The notes under the pieces: model-generated
What the model was told of the DNA's origin: nothing
Databases searched by the model: none
The model's input: the letters and a program-made list of their open reading frames with translations, nothing else
Source: Kibdelosporangium philippinense
Lineage (GTDB): Bacteria; Actinomycetota; Actinomycetes; Mycobacteriales; Pseudonocardiaceae
Reading direction: 5' to 3'
NCBI RefSeq assembly: GCF_021390435.2
Contig: NZ_JAJVCN010000003.1
Span: 1,989,501 to 2,053,500, forward strand
Length of the DNA: 64,000 nucleotides
Position numbers and translations under genes: made by a program
In this document: positions 1 through 7,282 of the stretch, in pieces
Layout: each line of letters opens with the position of its first letter
Position numbering within the stretch: position 1 is the first letter of the stretch

Positions 1-303
1 TGGGGAACCGGAGTAGGGCTGCACGTTGGCGTGCTCGACGCCGAACACGGCCTTGGCACGCTCGATGGCCAGGTTCTCGACCGGGTCGATGACCTGCTGG
101 CCTTCGTAGTACCGCTTGCCGGCGTATCCCTCGGAGTACTTGTTGGTCAGCACCGTTCCGGTCGCTTCGAGGACCGCGGTGGATACGTAGTTCTCCGACG
201 CGATGAGCCGGATCTTCTCGTACTGGCGCTTGGCTTCCTGCTCGACCAGACCCGCGATCTCGGGGTCTGCGGCGGCGAGGTCGGTAATCGCGGGCTGATG
301 CAC
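1..303 (-). CDS. glyA: Serine hydroxymethyltransferase, N-terminal part
   Basis: The first 101 codons of a serine hydroxymethyltransferase are visible; the rest lies left of the window. The enzyme interconverts serine and glycine using PLP and tetrahydrofolate, in the cytoplasm. The reading contains the family hallmark IRLIASENYVS followed by NKYSEGYAGKRYYEGQQ and HANVQPYSGS, in the expected order. I chose the GTG at 301-303 (reading MHQPAITDLAA) because AGGA lies about 9 nt upstream and the protein then starts where the family usually does. The gene is divergent from a hotdog-fold gene at 354, with only 50 bp between them, so the two probably share a regulatory region that holds a perfect palindrome at 332-343. 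Confidence 0.95.
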   Translation of the reverse strand, partial: MHQPAITDLAAADPEIAGLVEQEAKRQYEKIRLIASENYVSTAVLEATGTVLTNKYSEGYAGKRYYEGQQVIDPVENLAIERAKAVFGVEHANVQPYSGSP

Positions 304-331
304 GGTGCCAGATCCTATCGCCCCCTTAAGT

Positions 332-343
332 TACTCATGAGTA
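332..343. promoter_or_regulatory. 12-bp perfect palindrome between divergent genes
   Basis: The sequence tactcatgagta is a perfect palindrome in the 50-bp gap between glyA (minus) and the hotdog gene (plus). Its position, 11 bp before the plus-strand start codon, fits an operator for a dimeric regulator. No regulator is identified, and a 12-bp palindrome can occur by chance. Confidence 0.35.
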
Positions 344-353
344 GTATCAGGCC

Positions 354-800
354 ATGGACTTGAGCATGCTCGGCGATGCGATGAAAGCGACCGTGCCGTG
401 GGTCAGGACGGCTGGGATCGAGTTCAAGGAGGTCGCCAGTGACCGTGTCGTCACGGTCCTGCCCGACAACCCGGTCAACCACAACCACGTCGGTGGCGCG
501 CACGCAGCCGTCGCGTTCGGCCTGGCCGAGACCGCGTCTGGCGCGGTCGTGATGGCGTCGTTCAGCGACCAACTGGCGCGCGCGACACCGCTGGTCAAGC
601 GTTCGGAGATCGACTACAAGAAGGTCGCGATGGGCGACCTGACAGCGGAGGCCGTTCTTGGCCGCGCGCCCGAAGAGATCGTGGCCGAACTGGACAACGG
701 CACGCGCCCTGAGTTCCCGGTGCACGTGACCATCCGCAACGCGGAGGACGTGACCACCGCGGAAGTGACCGTCACCTGGACACTGCGGCCCAACCGCTGA
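354..800 (+). CDS. Hotdog-fold thioesterase-like protein (DUF4442 type)
   Basis: A 148-aa protein with the look of the hotdog-fold acyl-CoA thioesterase superfamily. The segment NHNHVGGAHAAVAFGLAE matches the HxGAxxAxAE-type loop-helix of DUF4442/PaaI-like proteins, and the rest (VKRSEIDYKKVAMGDL, VTWTLRP) follows the usual strand pattern of a single hotdog. Such proteins hydrolyse acyl-CoA or acyl-ACP thioesters, but the substrate cannot be read here. There is no signal peptide or membrane segment, so it should be cytoplasmic. ATG at 354 is the only good start, although the ribosome binding site is weak. It is monocistronic, divergent from glyA and convergent with the L11-like gene. Confidence 0.75.
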   Translation: MDLSMLGDAMKATVPWVRTAGIEFKEVASDRVVTVLPDNPVNHNHVGGAHAAVAFGLAETASGAVVMASFSDQLARATPLVKRSEIDYKKVAMGDLTAEAVLGRAPEEIVAELDNGTRPEFPVHVTIRNAEDVTTAEVTVTWTLRPNR

Positions 801-823
801 CCTACTCGGCGTCCTCGAGCAGA

Positions 824-1213
824 TCAGCTGACCTTCACCCCCATCGACCGCGCGGTTCCCGCGACGGTCCGCATCGCGGCGTCGATGTCGGTGGTGTTCA
901 GGTCCGGCATCTTCCGCTCAGCGATCGCCCTCAGCTGGTCGTGGCTCAAGGTTTTGCTGCCGTTGGTCGCCTGCTTGATCAGAAACGATGTCGGCGGCGT
1001 CTTGAGTTTGAGGGTGAATGAGCGGTCGTCGAAGATCGTGATCACGGCGGGCACGATTTCCCCGCGCTGCGCCACGGTCCGCGCGTCGTATTCCTTTTTC
1101 AGCGCGACCAGGTTGACCCCGGTCATCCCGAGCATCTTGCCGAGCTCGGCGACCGGCGCTTCACCGGCCGGGAGCGCCATCGTCACCTGATGGCTTTGTT
1201 TCTTTGGTGGCAT
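824..1213 (-). CDS. Divergent paralogue of ribosomal protein L11
   Basis: A 129-aa L11 family protein. L11 forms the base of the GTPase-associated centre of the 50S subunit and binds 23S rRNA with its C-terminal domain. Clear family segments are MPPKK at the start, DRSFTLKLKTPPTSFLIKQA in the middle, and DLNTTDIDAAMRTVAGTARSMGVKV at the end. It is about 12 residues shorter than usual, and the N-terminal domain has changed: the proline-rich PSPPVGPALG segment of normal L11 is VAELGKMLG here, so the prolines that contact thiopeptide antibiotics in canonical L11 are absent. The canonical rplK normally sits in secE-nusG-rplK-rplA; this copy stands alone, so it is probably an accessory second L11. 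The start at 1213 is preceded by GGAAAGGA, which lies in a perfect hairpin. Confidence 0.85.
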   Translation of the reverse strand: MPPKKQSHQVTMALPAGEAPVAELGKMLGMTGVNLVALKKEYDARTVAQRGEIVPAVITIFDDRSFTLKLKTPPTSFLIKQATNGSKTLSHDQLRAIAERKMPDLNTTDIDAAMRTVAGTARSMGVKVS

Positions 1214-1244
1214 CGCTCGCCGTCCTTTCCTTGACGGCGAGCGA
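1213..1244 (-). promoter_or_regulatory. Hairpin presenting the ribosome binding site of the L11 paralogue
   Basis: In the minus-strand mRNA the arms at 1233-1244 and 1213-1224 are perfect 12-bp complements with an 8-nt loop (AAGGAAAG). The Shine-Dalgarno sequence sits at the loop/stem border, and the first base of the L11 start codon closes the stem. This geometry could control translation, as ribosomal protein genes often are autoregulated. It could also be a weak terminator for the upstream secreted-protein gene, though no T run follows. Confidence 0.5.
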
Positions 1245-1276
1245 CGTTAAAGTCTCTCGTTACTGGAGAGTCAAAG

Positions 1277-2122
1277 CTATTTACGGAAGCGCCACGTCTT
1301 GCTGTCGAACAACAGGCAGATGCCCGGCGAGAGAACCACGACCCGCAGGGTGCCGTCCCGCTCGTCGTAGTCGATGCCCTCGACCTCGAAGTCGCCGCTA
1401 CAGCCACTTTCCAGCGGCAGCTGGCCGAGCGCGGTGACCTTGCCGTCGACGTCACTGCCATTCAGCGGAGCCGTCAAATCCACTTGCAGCAACGGTTTCT
1501 TGATGCCGAACAACGAGCCTTCCGGGTCGTCGGATGCGCACAGCAGCTGGGTCGGCGAGGTGAAGTCGCAGCCCTGGACGTCACGAACCTGCCGGTCGAG
1601 CCGGATCTGCCCGGCCAACGGCAAGTTCTGCGCTGGCGTGGTGAACCTGATGCCCGGCATGGGATGCACGAGCAGGCGGTCCTTCGTGCCCCACTCGCCC
1701 GCGACCATCCACTGACCGTCCGGCGAGACCGCTGAGAAGGAGTTGTTGTTGGCCTCCCACGATTCCAGCGCGTGCATGTACTCCGACCACTGGTTGTTCG
1801 GCGCCTGGACGCGGAACAGCTTGGCGCCGCGGTCGTCGCGCTGGTAGGGCTCGACGTAGTAGCCGTTGCCAGCGCCTGGGTCGCCGACGTGGTTCCAGCC
1901 GCGGGTGGAGATGCCGACCGGGATCGTGCCGACCCCGGTATAGCGGATGATCGTCTCGTTTGGACGGACAATGGTGGCGAGGCCTTGGCTCTCGTCCAGC
2001 GGGCGAGCTCGGTCGGAGCCGAGCGGATTCCACGGTCCCACTGGCGACGCGGCCTGCGCGATAGCTGGGACCAGGGTCATGCTCACCGTCGCCAGCAGGG
2101 CGACTACGGCAATTCTGCGCAT
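1277..2122 (-). CDS. Secreted protein of unknown function
   Basis: A 281-aa protein that begins with a clear Sec signal peptide, MRRIAVVALLATVSMTLVP, ending near AIAQAA-SPVG. I do not recognise the family. The mature part has repeated motifs of the kind seen in beta-rich or propeller-like secreted proteins (SAVSPDGQWMVAGEWG, LLVHPMPG, LLQVDLTAPL), and four cysteines (QGCDF, LLCAS, SGCSG, GICLL) that could form two disulfides outside the cell. I take ATG at 2122 as start because the signal peptide follows directly; the open frame continues upstream to 2542 but reads as arginine-rich noise there. It lies 63 bp upstream of the L11 paralogue on the same strand and may be co-transcribed with it. 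Confidence 0.7.
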   Translation of the reverse strand: MRRIAVVALLATVSMTLVPAIAQAASPVGPWNPLGSDRARPLDESQGLATIVRPNETIIRYTGVGTIPVGISTRGWNHVGDPGAGNGYYVEPYQRDDRGAKLFRVQAPNNQWSEYMHALESWEANNNSFSAVSPDGQWMVAGEWGTKDRLLVHPMPGIRFTTPAQNLPLAGQIRLDRQVRDVQGCDFTSPTQLLCASDDPEGSLFGIKKPLLQVDLTAPLNGSDVDGKVTALGQLPLESGCSGDFEVEGIDYDERDGTLRVVVLSPGICLLFDSKTWRFRK

Positions 2123-2184
2123 GGGCAGTGCATACCGGGCCCAGGTGACTTCCCGGAAGCCGCCACATGAACCATATTCACGTT

Positions 2185-3186
2185 TTATTGGGGAGAGCTC
2201 GGGCGGGCAAGGCGCAGGGCCGCGTCCAGTTCCACGTGGGCTTCCGGATGCTCTGCCCACCACTTGGTGAAGTGCGGGTTGCGATCCACCACGGCCCGAT
2301 ACGCGTGCGCCGCACAGGCGAAAGCCTCGTGCGCGCGACCGGCGACGAGCCCATCGGTCCTGGTAGCGACCATGATCCGGATCGAGATCGGGTCGCCTGC
2401 CAACGGCCGGATGACGATCCCGTCCCAGTTGCGAGACGCAGGCGAGGCCAGCGACACCGCACCCGCGGCGATCAACTGCCTCGCGTTGCCGGTCTCGCTC
2501 ACGTGATGCGTGATCCTCGGCGTGAACCCCAGGGCCGCGCACGCGGTATGCAGCTGCATCCGGGCGCTGTCGTACTCCGGGGGCAGCGCGACCCAGTCGA
2601 ATTTCTCCAGCTCGGCGAGGGGCACGACGTCATACCCAGCTAAGTCACTATCCGCCGGGACCGCGACGAACTGTGGCTCGTGCAGCAACGTCCGCACTTC
2701 GACACCGCTCAGATGCCTGCGGTCGACACCTTCGAAGTAGTCGAACACGGCCAGGTTGGCGCGTTTGGACACGAGCATGTCCAGCAACGTCTGCCACGAC
2801 CAGTCGATCTCGGTTCGCACCTCGGTACACCGGAACCGCGCGCGCAGCTCGTCGACCAGCTGACTCACCCACAGCATGGGCATCGCGGCGGCGACGAACG
2901 GACCTTGGGACGGGACGCTGGCGCGTTCCCGTGCCGACGAGAGCAGTTGGGAAAGGTCGTCGAGGACCACGTGCGCCGAGCGGATCACGTATCGCCCGAG
3001 GTCCGTCGGGACGCTGCCCGCTGGGGTGCGTTCGAACAGCTGCCCGCCTACCAAGCGCTCGACCGAACGCAGTTGCGCGCTGAGCGCGGGCTGGGTGAGC
3101 CCGAGCCGCGCTGCGGCCTTGGTCACACTGCCTTCTTCGGCAATGGCGCAGACCGCACGGAGGTGGCGTAGCTCCAACTCAGCCAT
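2185..3186 (-). CDS. LysR-family transcriptional regulator
   Basis: A 333-aa LysR-type regulator. The N-terminal winged helix-turn-helix is clear (LRHLRAVCAIAEEGSVTKAA, then ARLGLTQPALSAQLRSVERL), followed by the linker helix and a substrate-binding domain (FVAVPADSDLAG, VSETGNARQLIAAGAVSLAS). The ATG at 3184-3186 places the HTH at the very N terminus, as usual for the family; the frame stays open for 21 more codons upstream but these lack conserved sequence. It is divergent from an MFS exporter gene at 3440, the standard arrangement for a LysR protein that controls its neighbour. The intergenic region carries a long inverted repeat (3304-3339) and a plausible promoter for the MFS gene. The ligand is unknown. 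Confidence 0.9.
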   Translation of the reverse strand: MAELELRHLRAVCAIAEEGSVTKAAARLGLTQPALSAQLRSVERLVGGQLFERTPAGSVPTDLGRYVIRSAHVVLDDLSQLLSSARERASVPSQGPFVAAAMPMLWVSQLVDELRARFRCTEVRTEIDWSWQTLLDMLVSKRANLAVFDYFEGVDRRHLSGVEVRTLLHEPQFVAVPADSDLAGYDVVPLAELEKFDWVALPPEYDSARMQLHTACAALGFTPRITHHVSETGNARQLIAAGAVSLASPASRNWDGIVIRPLAGDPISIRIMVATRTDGLVAGRAHEAFACAAHAYRAVVDRNPHFTKWWAEHPEAHVELDAALRLARPSSPQ

Positions 3187-3303
3187 AAGTGTTCTTGATA
3201 CCCCTTTCGGATGAGCGAGAGCTAGTGGCTGACGGCATATTTTCTTCATCCGGTCCGTTGCCTCCGGTCAATGACAGCGGCGGAACCGCTCCACAGGGAG
3301 GTA

Positions 3304-3339
3304 GGTGCCGGGTCGGTGCGCCGACACCGACCCGGTACC
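3304..3339. promoter_or_regulatory. Long inverted repeat between LysR and MFS genes
   Basis: Arms at 3304-3318 and 3325-3339 are 15 bp long with one mismatch and a 6-bp spacer. Being between divergent genes, it is a candidate operator or structured leader for the LysR gene. No T run follows on either strand, so a terminator is less likely. A second small hairpin (cgcatcc-tcc-ggatgcg) lies at 3361-3377. Confidence 0.4.
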
Positions 3340-3400
3340 GCTTTCATAACGGTGTGTGATCGCATCCTCCGGATGCGTGAGTCACCGATTTCGCGCGGTA

Positions 3401-3429
3401 TTGGCTTAGTGACCGTCGGCACCTACATT
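3401..3429 (+). promoter_or_regulatory. Probable sigma-70-type promoter of the MFS gene
   Basis: TTGGCT at 3401-3406 and TACATT at 3424-3429 are separated by 17 bp. The predicted transcription start falls only a few bases before the ATG at 3440, so the mRNA would be leaderless or nearly so, which is common in actinomycetes and explains the lack of a ribosome binding site there. Confidence 0.45.
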
Positions 3430-3439
3430 GGTTGTCGAT

Positions 3440-4672
3440 ATGACACAAGCAGCGCAGCGTTCTGGGTTCCGCTCGGCCTTCGGCGTACGCGAGTTTCGTG
3501 CACTGTGGGCCGCGGAGGCGCTTTCCCAGCTCGGTGACCAGCTTGCCCGCGTCGCTCTCGCGGTCCTCGTTTATTCACGGACGAATTCGGCCGCGCTGGC
3601 CGCGCTGACCATCGCGTTGAGCTACACGCCGTCCTTCCTGGGATCGGCGCTGCTGTCCGGCCTCGCCGACCGGTTCCCCCGGCGCGAGGTCATGATCGTT
3701 TGTGACTTGATCTCGGCGAGCCTCGTGGTGCTGATGGCGTTCCCCGGGATGCCCCTTGGCGTTGTCTGCGTGGCGATGGCCGGTGTGTCGCTCGTCGGCG
3801 GTCCTTTCAGGTCGGCCCGGCTGGCGCTGTTGCCTGAGGTGCTCAGCGGCGAGGCGTACGTCGCCGGACTGGCGATCCGCAGCATCACCATCCAAACGGC
3901 ACAGTTGCTCGGCTTCGCCTTGGGCGGTCTGGTCGTCGCGCTGATCAACCCGTACCTCGCGCTTGCGGCCGACGCGTTGACGTTCGTGGCGTCCGCGCTG
4001 CTGCTGCGGCTCGCTGTGCCTCGGCGTCCGGCGCCGCAGAATCCGAAGTCGCGGCGCGCGTTCTGGGCCTCGTCGATCCACGGTGCCAGGGTGATCGCGG
4101 GCATCCCTGGACTGCCCGCACTGTTCGTTCTTGGCATGCTCGCCGGGCTCTACATCGGACCAGAAGGACTCGCGACCGCGTGGGTCGCCGAGATGGGCGA
4201 AACGACCAAAATGGTCGGTCTCGTGATGGGCGCCCCGGCCGCTGGGCTCGTCGTCGGCGCGTGGGTGATCACCAAATTCGTCCCAGCCGACACCCGGCTG
4301 CGACTGGTCGGCCCGATGGCCGCACTCGCCGGAGTGATCTTGGTGCTGTGCGCGCTTCGGCCAGGTTTGGTGCCAGTGCTGGCGATTCTGTTCGTCAGCG
4401 GGATGTTCACCGCGTACCAGGTCCTGGTCGGCGCCGCGTTCGGCACGTCGACGCCAGCCGACAGCCGCGCCTCGGTGATGGGCCTGCTGAACTCGGGAGT
4501 GCTGACCGCACAAGGAGTTGGCGTCCTGCTCGCCGGAATCCTGGCCGACTACGTCGGGGTCGCGCAGACCGTGGCCGTCGCCGGCGCGCTAGGTGCCGTG
4601 ATCGCCGTTCCGGCGGCGGTGGCCTTGAATCGCCGGGCCACCACCGCAACACAGCCCGCTACCGGTGTGTGA
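3440..4672 (+). CDS. MFS transporter (drug-efflux type)
   Basis: A 410-aa major facilitator protein with about 12 hydrophobic segments. It begins FGVREFRALWAAEALSQLGD, a typical start for actinobacterial MFS efflux proteins of the MFS_3/enterobactin-exporter-like group, and has the loop 2-3 signature GLADRFPRREVMI. It should export a small molecule across the cytoplasmic membrane using the proton gradient; the substrate is unknown. I chose ATG 3440 rather than the TTG at 3428 because the promoter at 3401-3429 would otherwise overlap the coding sequence. The divergent LysR regulator is its likely controller. Confidence 0.85.
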   Translation: MTQAAQRSGFRSAFGVREFRALWAAEALSQLGDQLARVALAVLVYSRTNSAALAALTIALSYTPSFLGSALLSGLADRFPRREVMIVCDLISASLVVLMAFPGMPLGVVCVAMAGVSLVGGPFRSARLALLPEVLSGEAYVAGLAIRSITIQTAQLLGFALGGLVVALINPYLALAADALTFVASALLLRLAVPRRPAPQNPKSRRAFWASSIHGARVIAGIPGLPALFVLGMLAGLYIGPEGLATAWVAEMGETTKMVGLVMGAPAAGLVVGAWVITKFVPADTRLRLVGPMAALAGVILVLCALRPGLVPVLAILFVSGMFTAYQVLVGAAFGTSTPADSRASVMGLLNSGVLTAQGVGVLLAGILADYVGVAQTVAVAGALGAVIAVPAAVALNRRATTATQPATGV

Positions 4673-4788
4673 GGAATTCAGTATTCGATCCCGCCCATGG
4701 CCGGTACCTCTTTCACGTGCATCGATTCGGCAATTGAGAGTGTAGCTTGAAGAAGTCCACGTTCCAGTGGTTGAGCGGGGAGGAAAGT

Positions 4789-6051
4789 GTGAGCGGCTCC
4801 ATCAAGCGCTTCCGCCCCGGCGCGTGGTCGCTGTGGCGGCAACCGCGCGCGCTGGTGCGATTCTTCCTCACTATCGAACTCGCCGTAGCCGCGCTGACGA
4901 TTTTCTTCGCATTCAGTAACGACGTGACTACGCGGCATTGGTGGCAGTTCGGGGTGCTGGTCGGGTTCGCGCTGCTGCAGGCCGAAGCGAGCCGCAAGAT
5001 CGAGAAGGCACGGCGGCTGATCACCAACGCGCCACACGTGAACATGACCTCGGTCTGGGTGTTCGCCGGTGTGCTGCTGCTGCCGTACAGCCTGGCCGGG
5101 CTGCTGGTGATCATCGTCTACGGCCACCTCTGGCTGCGGATTCAGCGCAAGATGGGCACCCGCCCGATCCACCGCGTGGTGTTCTCCGCGTCGATGATCA
5201 TGTTGTGTGCCTATGCGGCCGGCGGCATGTACACCGCGGGAATGATGCTCCAGCGCAGCCACGGCTGGACCGCGTCGAGCACGACACCGATCATCATCGC
5301 GCTGGCCACCCTGGTGTTCCTGGTGGTCAACAACATCCTGATCGCCACGGCGGCCACGTTGCACGGCAGGCCGAGCCACATCCTGGTGTCCTGGCCGGAT
5401 CTGGCACTGGAAATCGCGACGCTCTGCCTCGGCTCGCTGACCGCACTGGCATTGGACAACATTCCTTATCTGATCGTGCTGATCATGCCGCCATTGCTGG
5501 TGCTGCACCGAGCGGTTCTGGTCAAACAACTGGAAGAGTTGGCGATTACCGATCAGAAGACAGGTTTGTTGAACGCGACCGCGTGGCATGAAGCAGCGAA
5601 GAACGAACTTTCCCGCGCGACGCGGCAGCAGTCATGTTTCGGTGTGATGATGGTCGACCTCGATTACTTCAAACGGGTCAACGACACGTACGGCCATCTG
5701 GCAGGCGACGAAGTGCTGAAAGCGATCGCCCGAATGCTCCAGCAAGAGTTGCGTGACTACGACTCAGCTGGCCGATTCGGCGGCGAGGAATTCGCCGTCC
5801 TGATCCCGGATTCCTCACCGACGGACGTCGTGGCGACCGCGGAACGGCTTCGGGAGCGGGTGACCGAACTGGAAATAGCCGTGCCGACCGAAACCGGCGA
5901 AACGATGATCAACAACCTCAGCGCGTCGATCGGTGTGGCGATCTATCCCAGCAGCGGCACGACATTGGAGCAGCTGATGCTGACCGCGGACTCGGCCGTC
6001 TACACAGCGAAGTCCAACGGCCGCAACCAAGTCGTCACCCTGTCGACGTGA
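4789..6051 (+). CDS. Membrane-bound GGDEF diguanylate cyclase
   Basis: A 420-aa protein with a membrane N-terminal half (about six hydrophobic segments, residues ~25-240) and a GGDEF domain (~255-415). The catalytic signature is RFGGEEFAVLIPD, with GGEEF intact, and the metal-binding VDLDYFKRVNDTYGH segment precedes it, so it should make cyclic di-GMP from GTP. The membrane part may sense a signal, in the manner of MASE-type domains, but I cannot name it. The GTG at 4789 is preferred over TTG 4747 because a strong GGGGAGGAAA lies just upstream of it. The stop overlaps the start of the next gene, so the two are translationally coupled. Confidence 0.88.
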   Translation: MSGSIKRFRPGAWSLWRQPRALVRFFLTIELAVAALTIFFAFSNDVTTRHWWQFGVLVGFALLQAEASRKIEKARRLITNAPHVNMTSVWVFAGVLLLPYSLAGLLVIIVYGHLWLRIQRKMGTRPIHRVVFSASMIMLCAYAAGGMYTAGMMLQRSHGWTASSTTPIIIALATLVFLVVNNILIATAATLHGRPSHILVSWPDLALEIATLCLGSLTALALDNIPYLIVLIMPPLLVLHRAVLVKQLEELAITDQKTGLLNATAWHEAAKNELSRATRQQSCFGVMMVDLDYFKRVNDTYGHLAGDEVLKAIARMLQQELRDYDSAGRFGGEEFAVLIPDSSPTDVVATAERLRERVTELEIAVPTETGETMINNLSASIGVAIYPSSGTTLEQLMLTADSAVYTAKSNGRNQVVTLST

Positions 6052-6983
6052 TGCTCCCCGATTCGGTGCTCTCCGGCTTCTCCGGTGTGGTGTCGGTCGA
6101 CCGCGGCGGCCAGGTCGAGTTCGCTTCGGCCTATGGCTACGCGCATCGCGGCTACCAGATCCCGAACACAGTGGACACAAGGTTCGCGATCGCCAGTGGC
6201 GTCAAGGGATTGACCGCGTTGACGGTCGTCAGCCTGATCGTGTCCGGGGTGCTGGAGCTGTCGACGACCGCACGATCGGTGCTGGGCAAGGATCTGCCGT
6301 TGATCGATGACGCTGTGACGGTGGAACATTTGCTTGCTCATCGATCCGGGATCGGCGACTACTGCCCCGACGAAGGTGACTTCGAGCTGCCCGCGTCACC
6401 GCAGAATCTCGCCGACACGTCGCAATATCTGCCTTTCCTTGACGGGTTCCCGCAGCAGTTCGCACCAGGGACCGATTTCGCTTACTGCAATGGCGGTTAC
6501 GTGGTCCTCGCCCTGATCGCCGAACGCGTCAGCGGCACGCCATTCCACACGCTTGTCCGGGAACGCGTGTGCGTTCCGGCCGGGATGACTTCGACCGATT
6601 TCCTGCGTAGCGACGAGCCTGAGCCGCGCACTGCGGTTGGCTACGTTGGCGACCGTACCAACGTCTTCCACTTGCCGGTTCGCGGCAACGGCGACGGCGG
6701 GGTGTACTCCACCACAGCGGATTTCACGGCCTTATGGTCCGCCCTTTACAACGGTTCGATCGTGCCGCCCGATTGGGTCGCGACAATGACCCGCCCGCAC
6801 AGCGACCAGTACGGCCTAGGTTTCTGGCTTCCTGGCGGAAAGGTAATGCTCGAAGGCTATGACGCAGGAGTGTCATTCCGCAGCACGCACAATCCATCGA
6901 CCGGTCTTACGTACACGGTGATATCCAACGACGTCGAAGGCGCATGGCCAGTAACCCGATACCTGGCAGAAATACTGGATTAG
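6048..6983 (+). CDS. Serine beta-lactamase-like hydrolase (class C / DD-peptidase fold)
   Basis: A 311-aa protein of the beta-lactamase/penicillin-binding-protein superfamily (Pfam Beta-lactamase type). The active-site SxxK is SGVK in FAIASGVKGLTAL, and the second motif is YCN in FAYCNGGYV. LLAHRSGIGDY is another family segment. The third motif (KTG or HTG) is not obvious; YDAGVS lies where it is expected. There is no signal peptide, so it may act in the cytoplasm as an esterase or peptidase rather than as a true beta-lactamase. The start overlaps the stop of the GGDEF gene (GTGATG at 6048-6053), so either GTG or ATG may be used, and the pair form an operon. Confidence 0.82.
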   Translation: MMLPDSVLSGFSGVVSVDRGGQVEFASAYGYAHRGYQIPNTVDTRFAIASGVKGLTALTVVSLIVSGVLELSTTARSVLGKDLPLIDDAVTVEHLLAHRSGIGDYCPDEGDFELPASPQNLADTSQYLPFLDGFPQQFAPGTDFAYCNGGYVVLALIAERVSGTPFHTLVRERVCVPAGMTSTDFLRSDEPEPRTAVGYVGDRTNVFHLPVRGNGDGGVYSTTADFTALWSALYNGSIVPPDWVATMTRPHSDQYGLGFWLPGGKVMLEGYDAGVSFRSTHNPSTGLTYTVISNDVEGAWPVTRYLAEILD

Positions 6984-7051
6984 TGGTTGCGATCGGAAGT
7001 TCGTTGGGGGTATTCGGCGGATCCAGGTTTTCGCTGAGTGTGCCGGGCGAA

Positions 7052-7083
7052 GGGGCCGGTACCGGTGTTGTACCGGCGCCTTT
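7052..7083 (+). terminator. Probable terminator after the GGDEF/hydrolase operon
   Basis: An 8-bp perfect stem (gccggtac / gtaccggc), extended by two more pairs after a mismatch, is followed by TTT. It lies 69 bp after the hydrolase stop. The T run is short. Confidence 0.45.
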
Positions 7084-7282
7084 GGTCGGTGCTGCCCAGA
7101 GGAAAATCTGGCTAGGAGGCCGCTGAATTAGGGTGGTTTGCGGGTTGGTTGTCACCGAGTGATGGCAGGCGAGGACCTGGGCCTTGCTGATTCATGGGCG
7201 ATGCTGGGCGTTCAGGGAGCCCAGGGCGGTTGCTCGACGAGGTTCACAACCCCCAAGACTGGGGGTTGGGCCGTGGTTTCCC

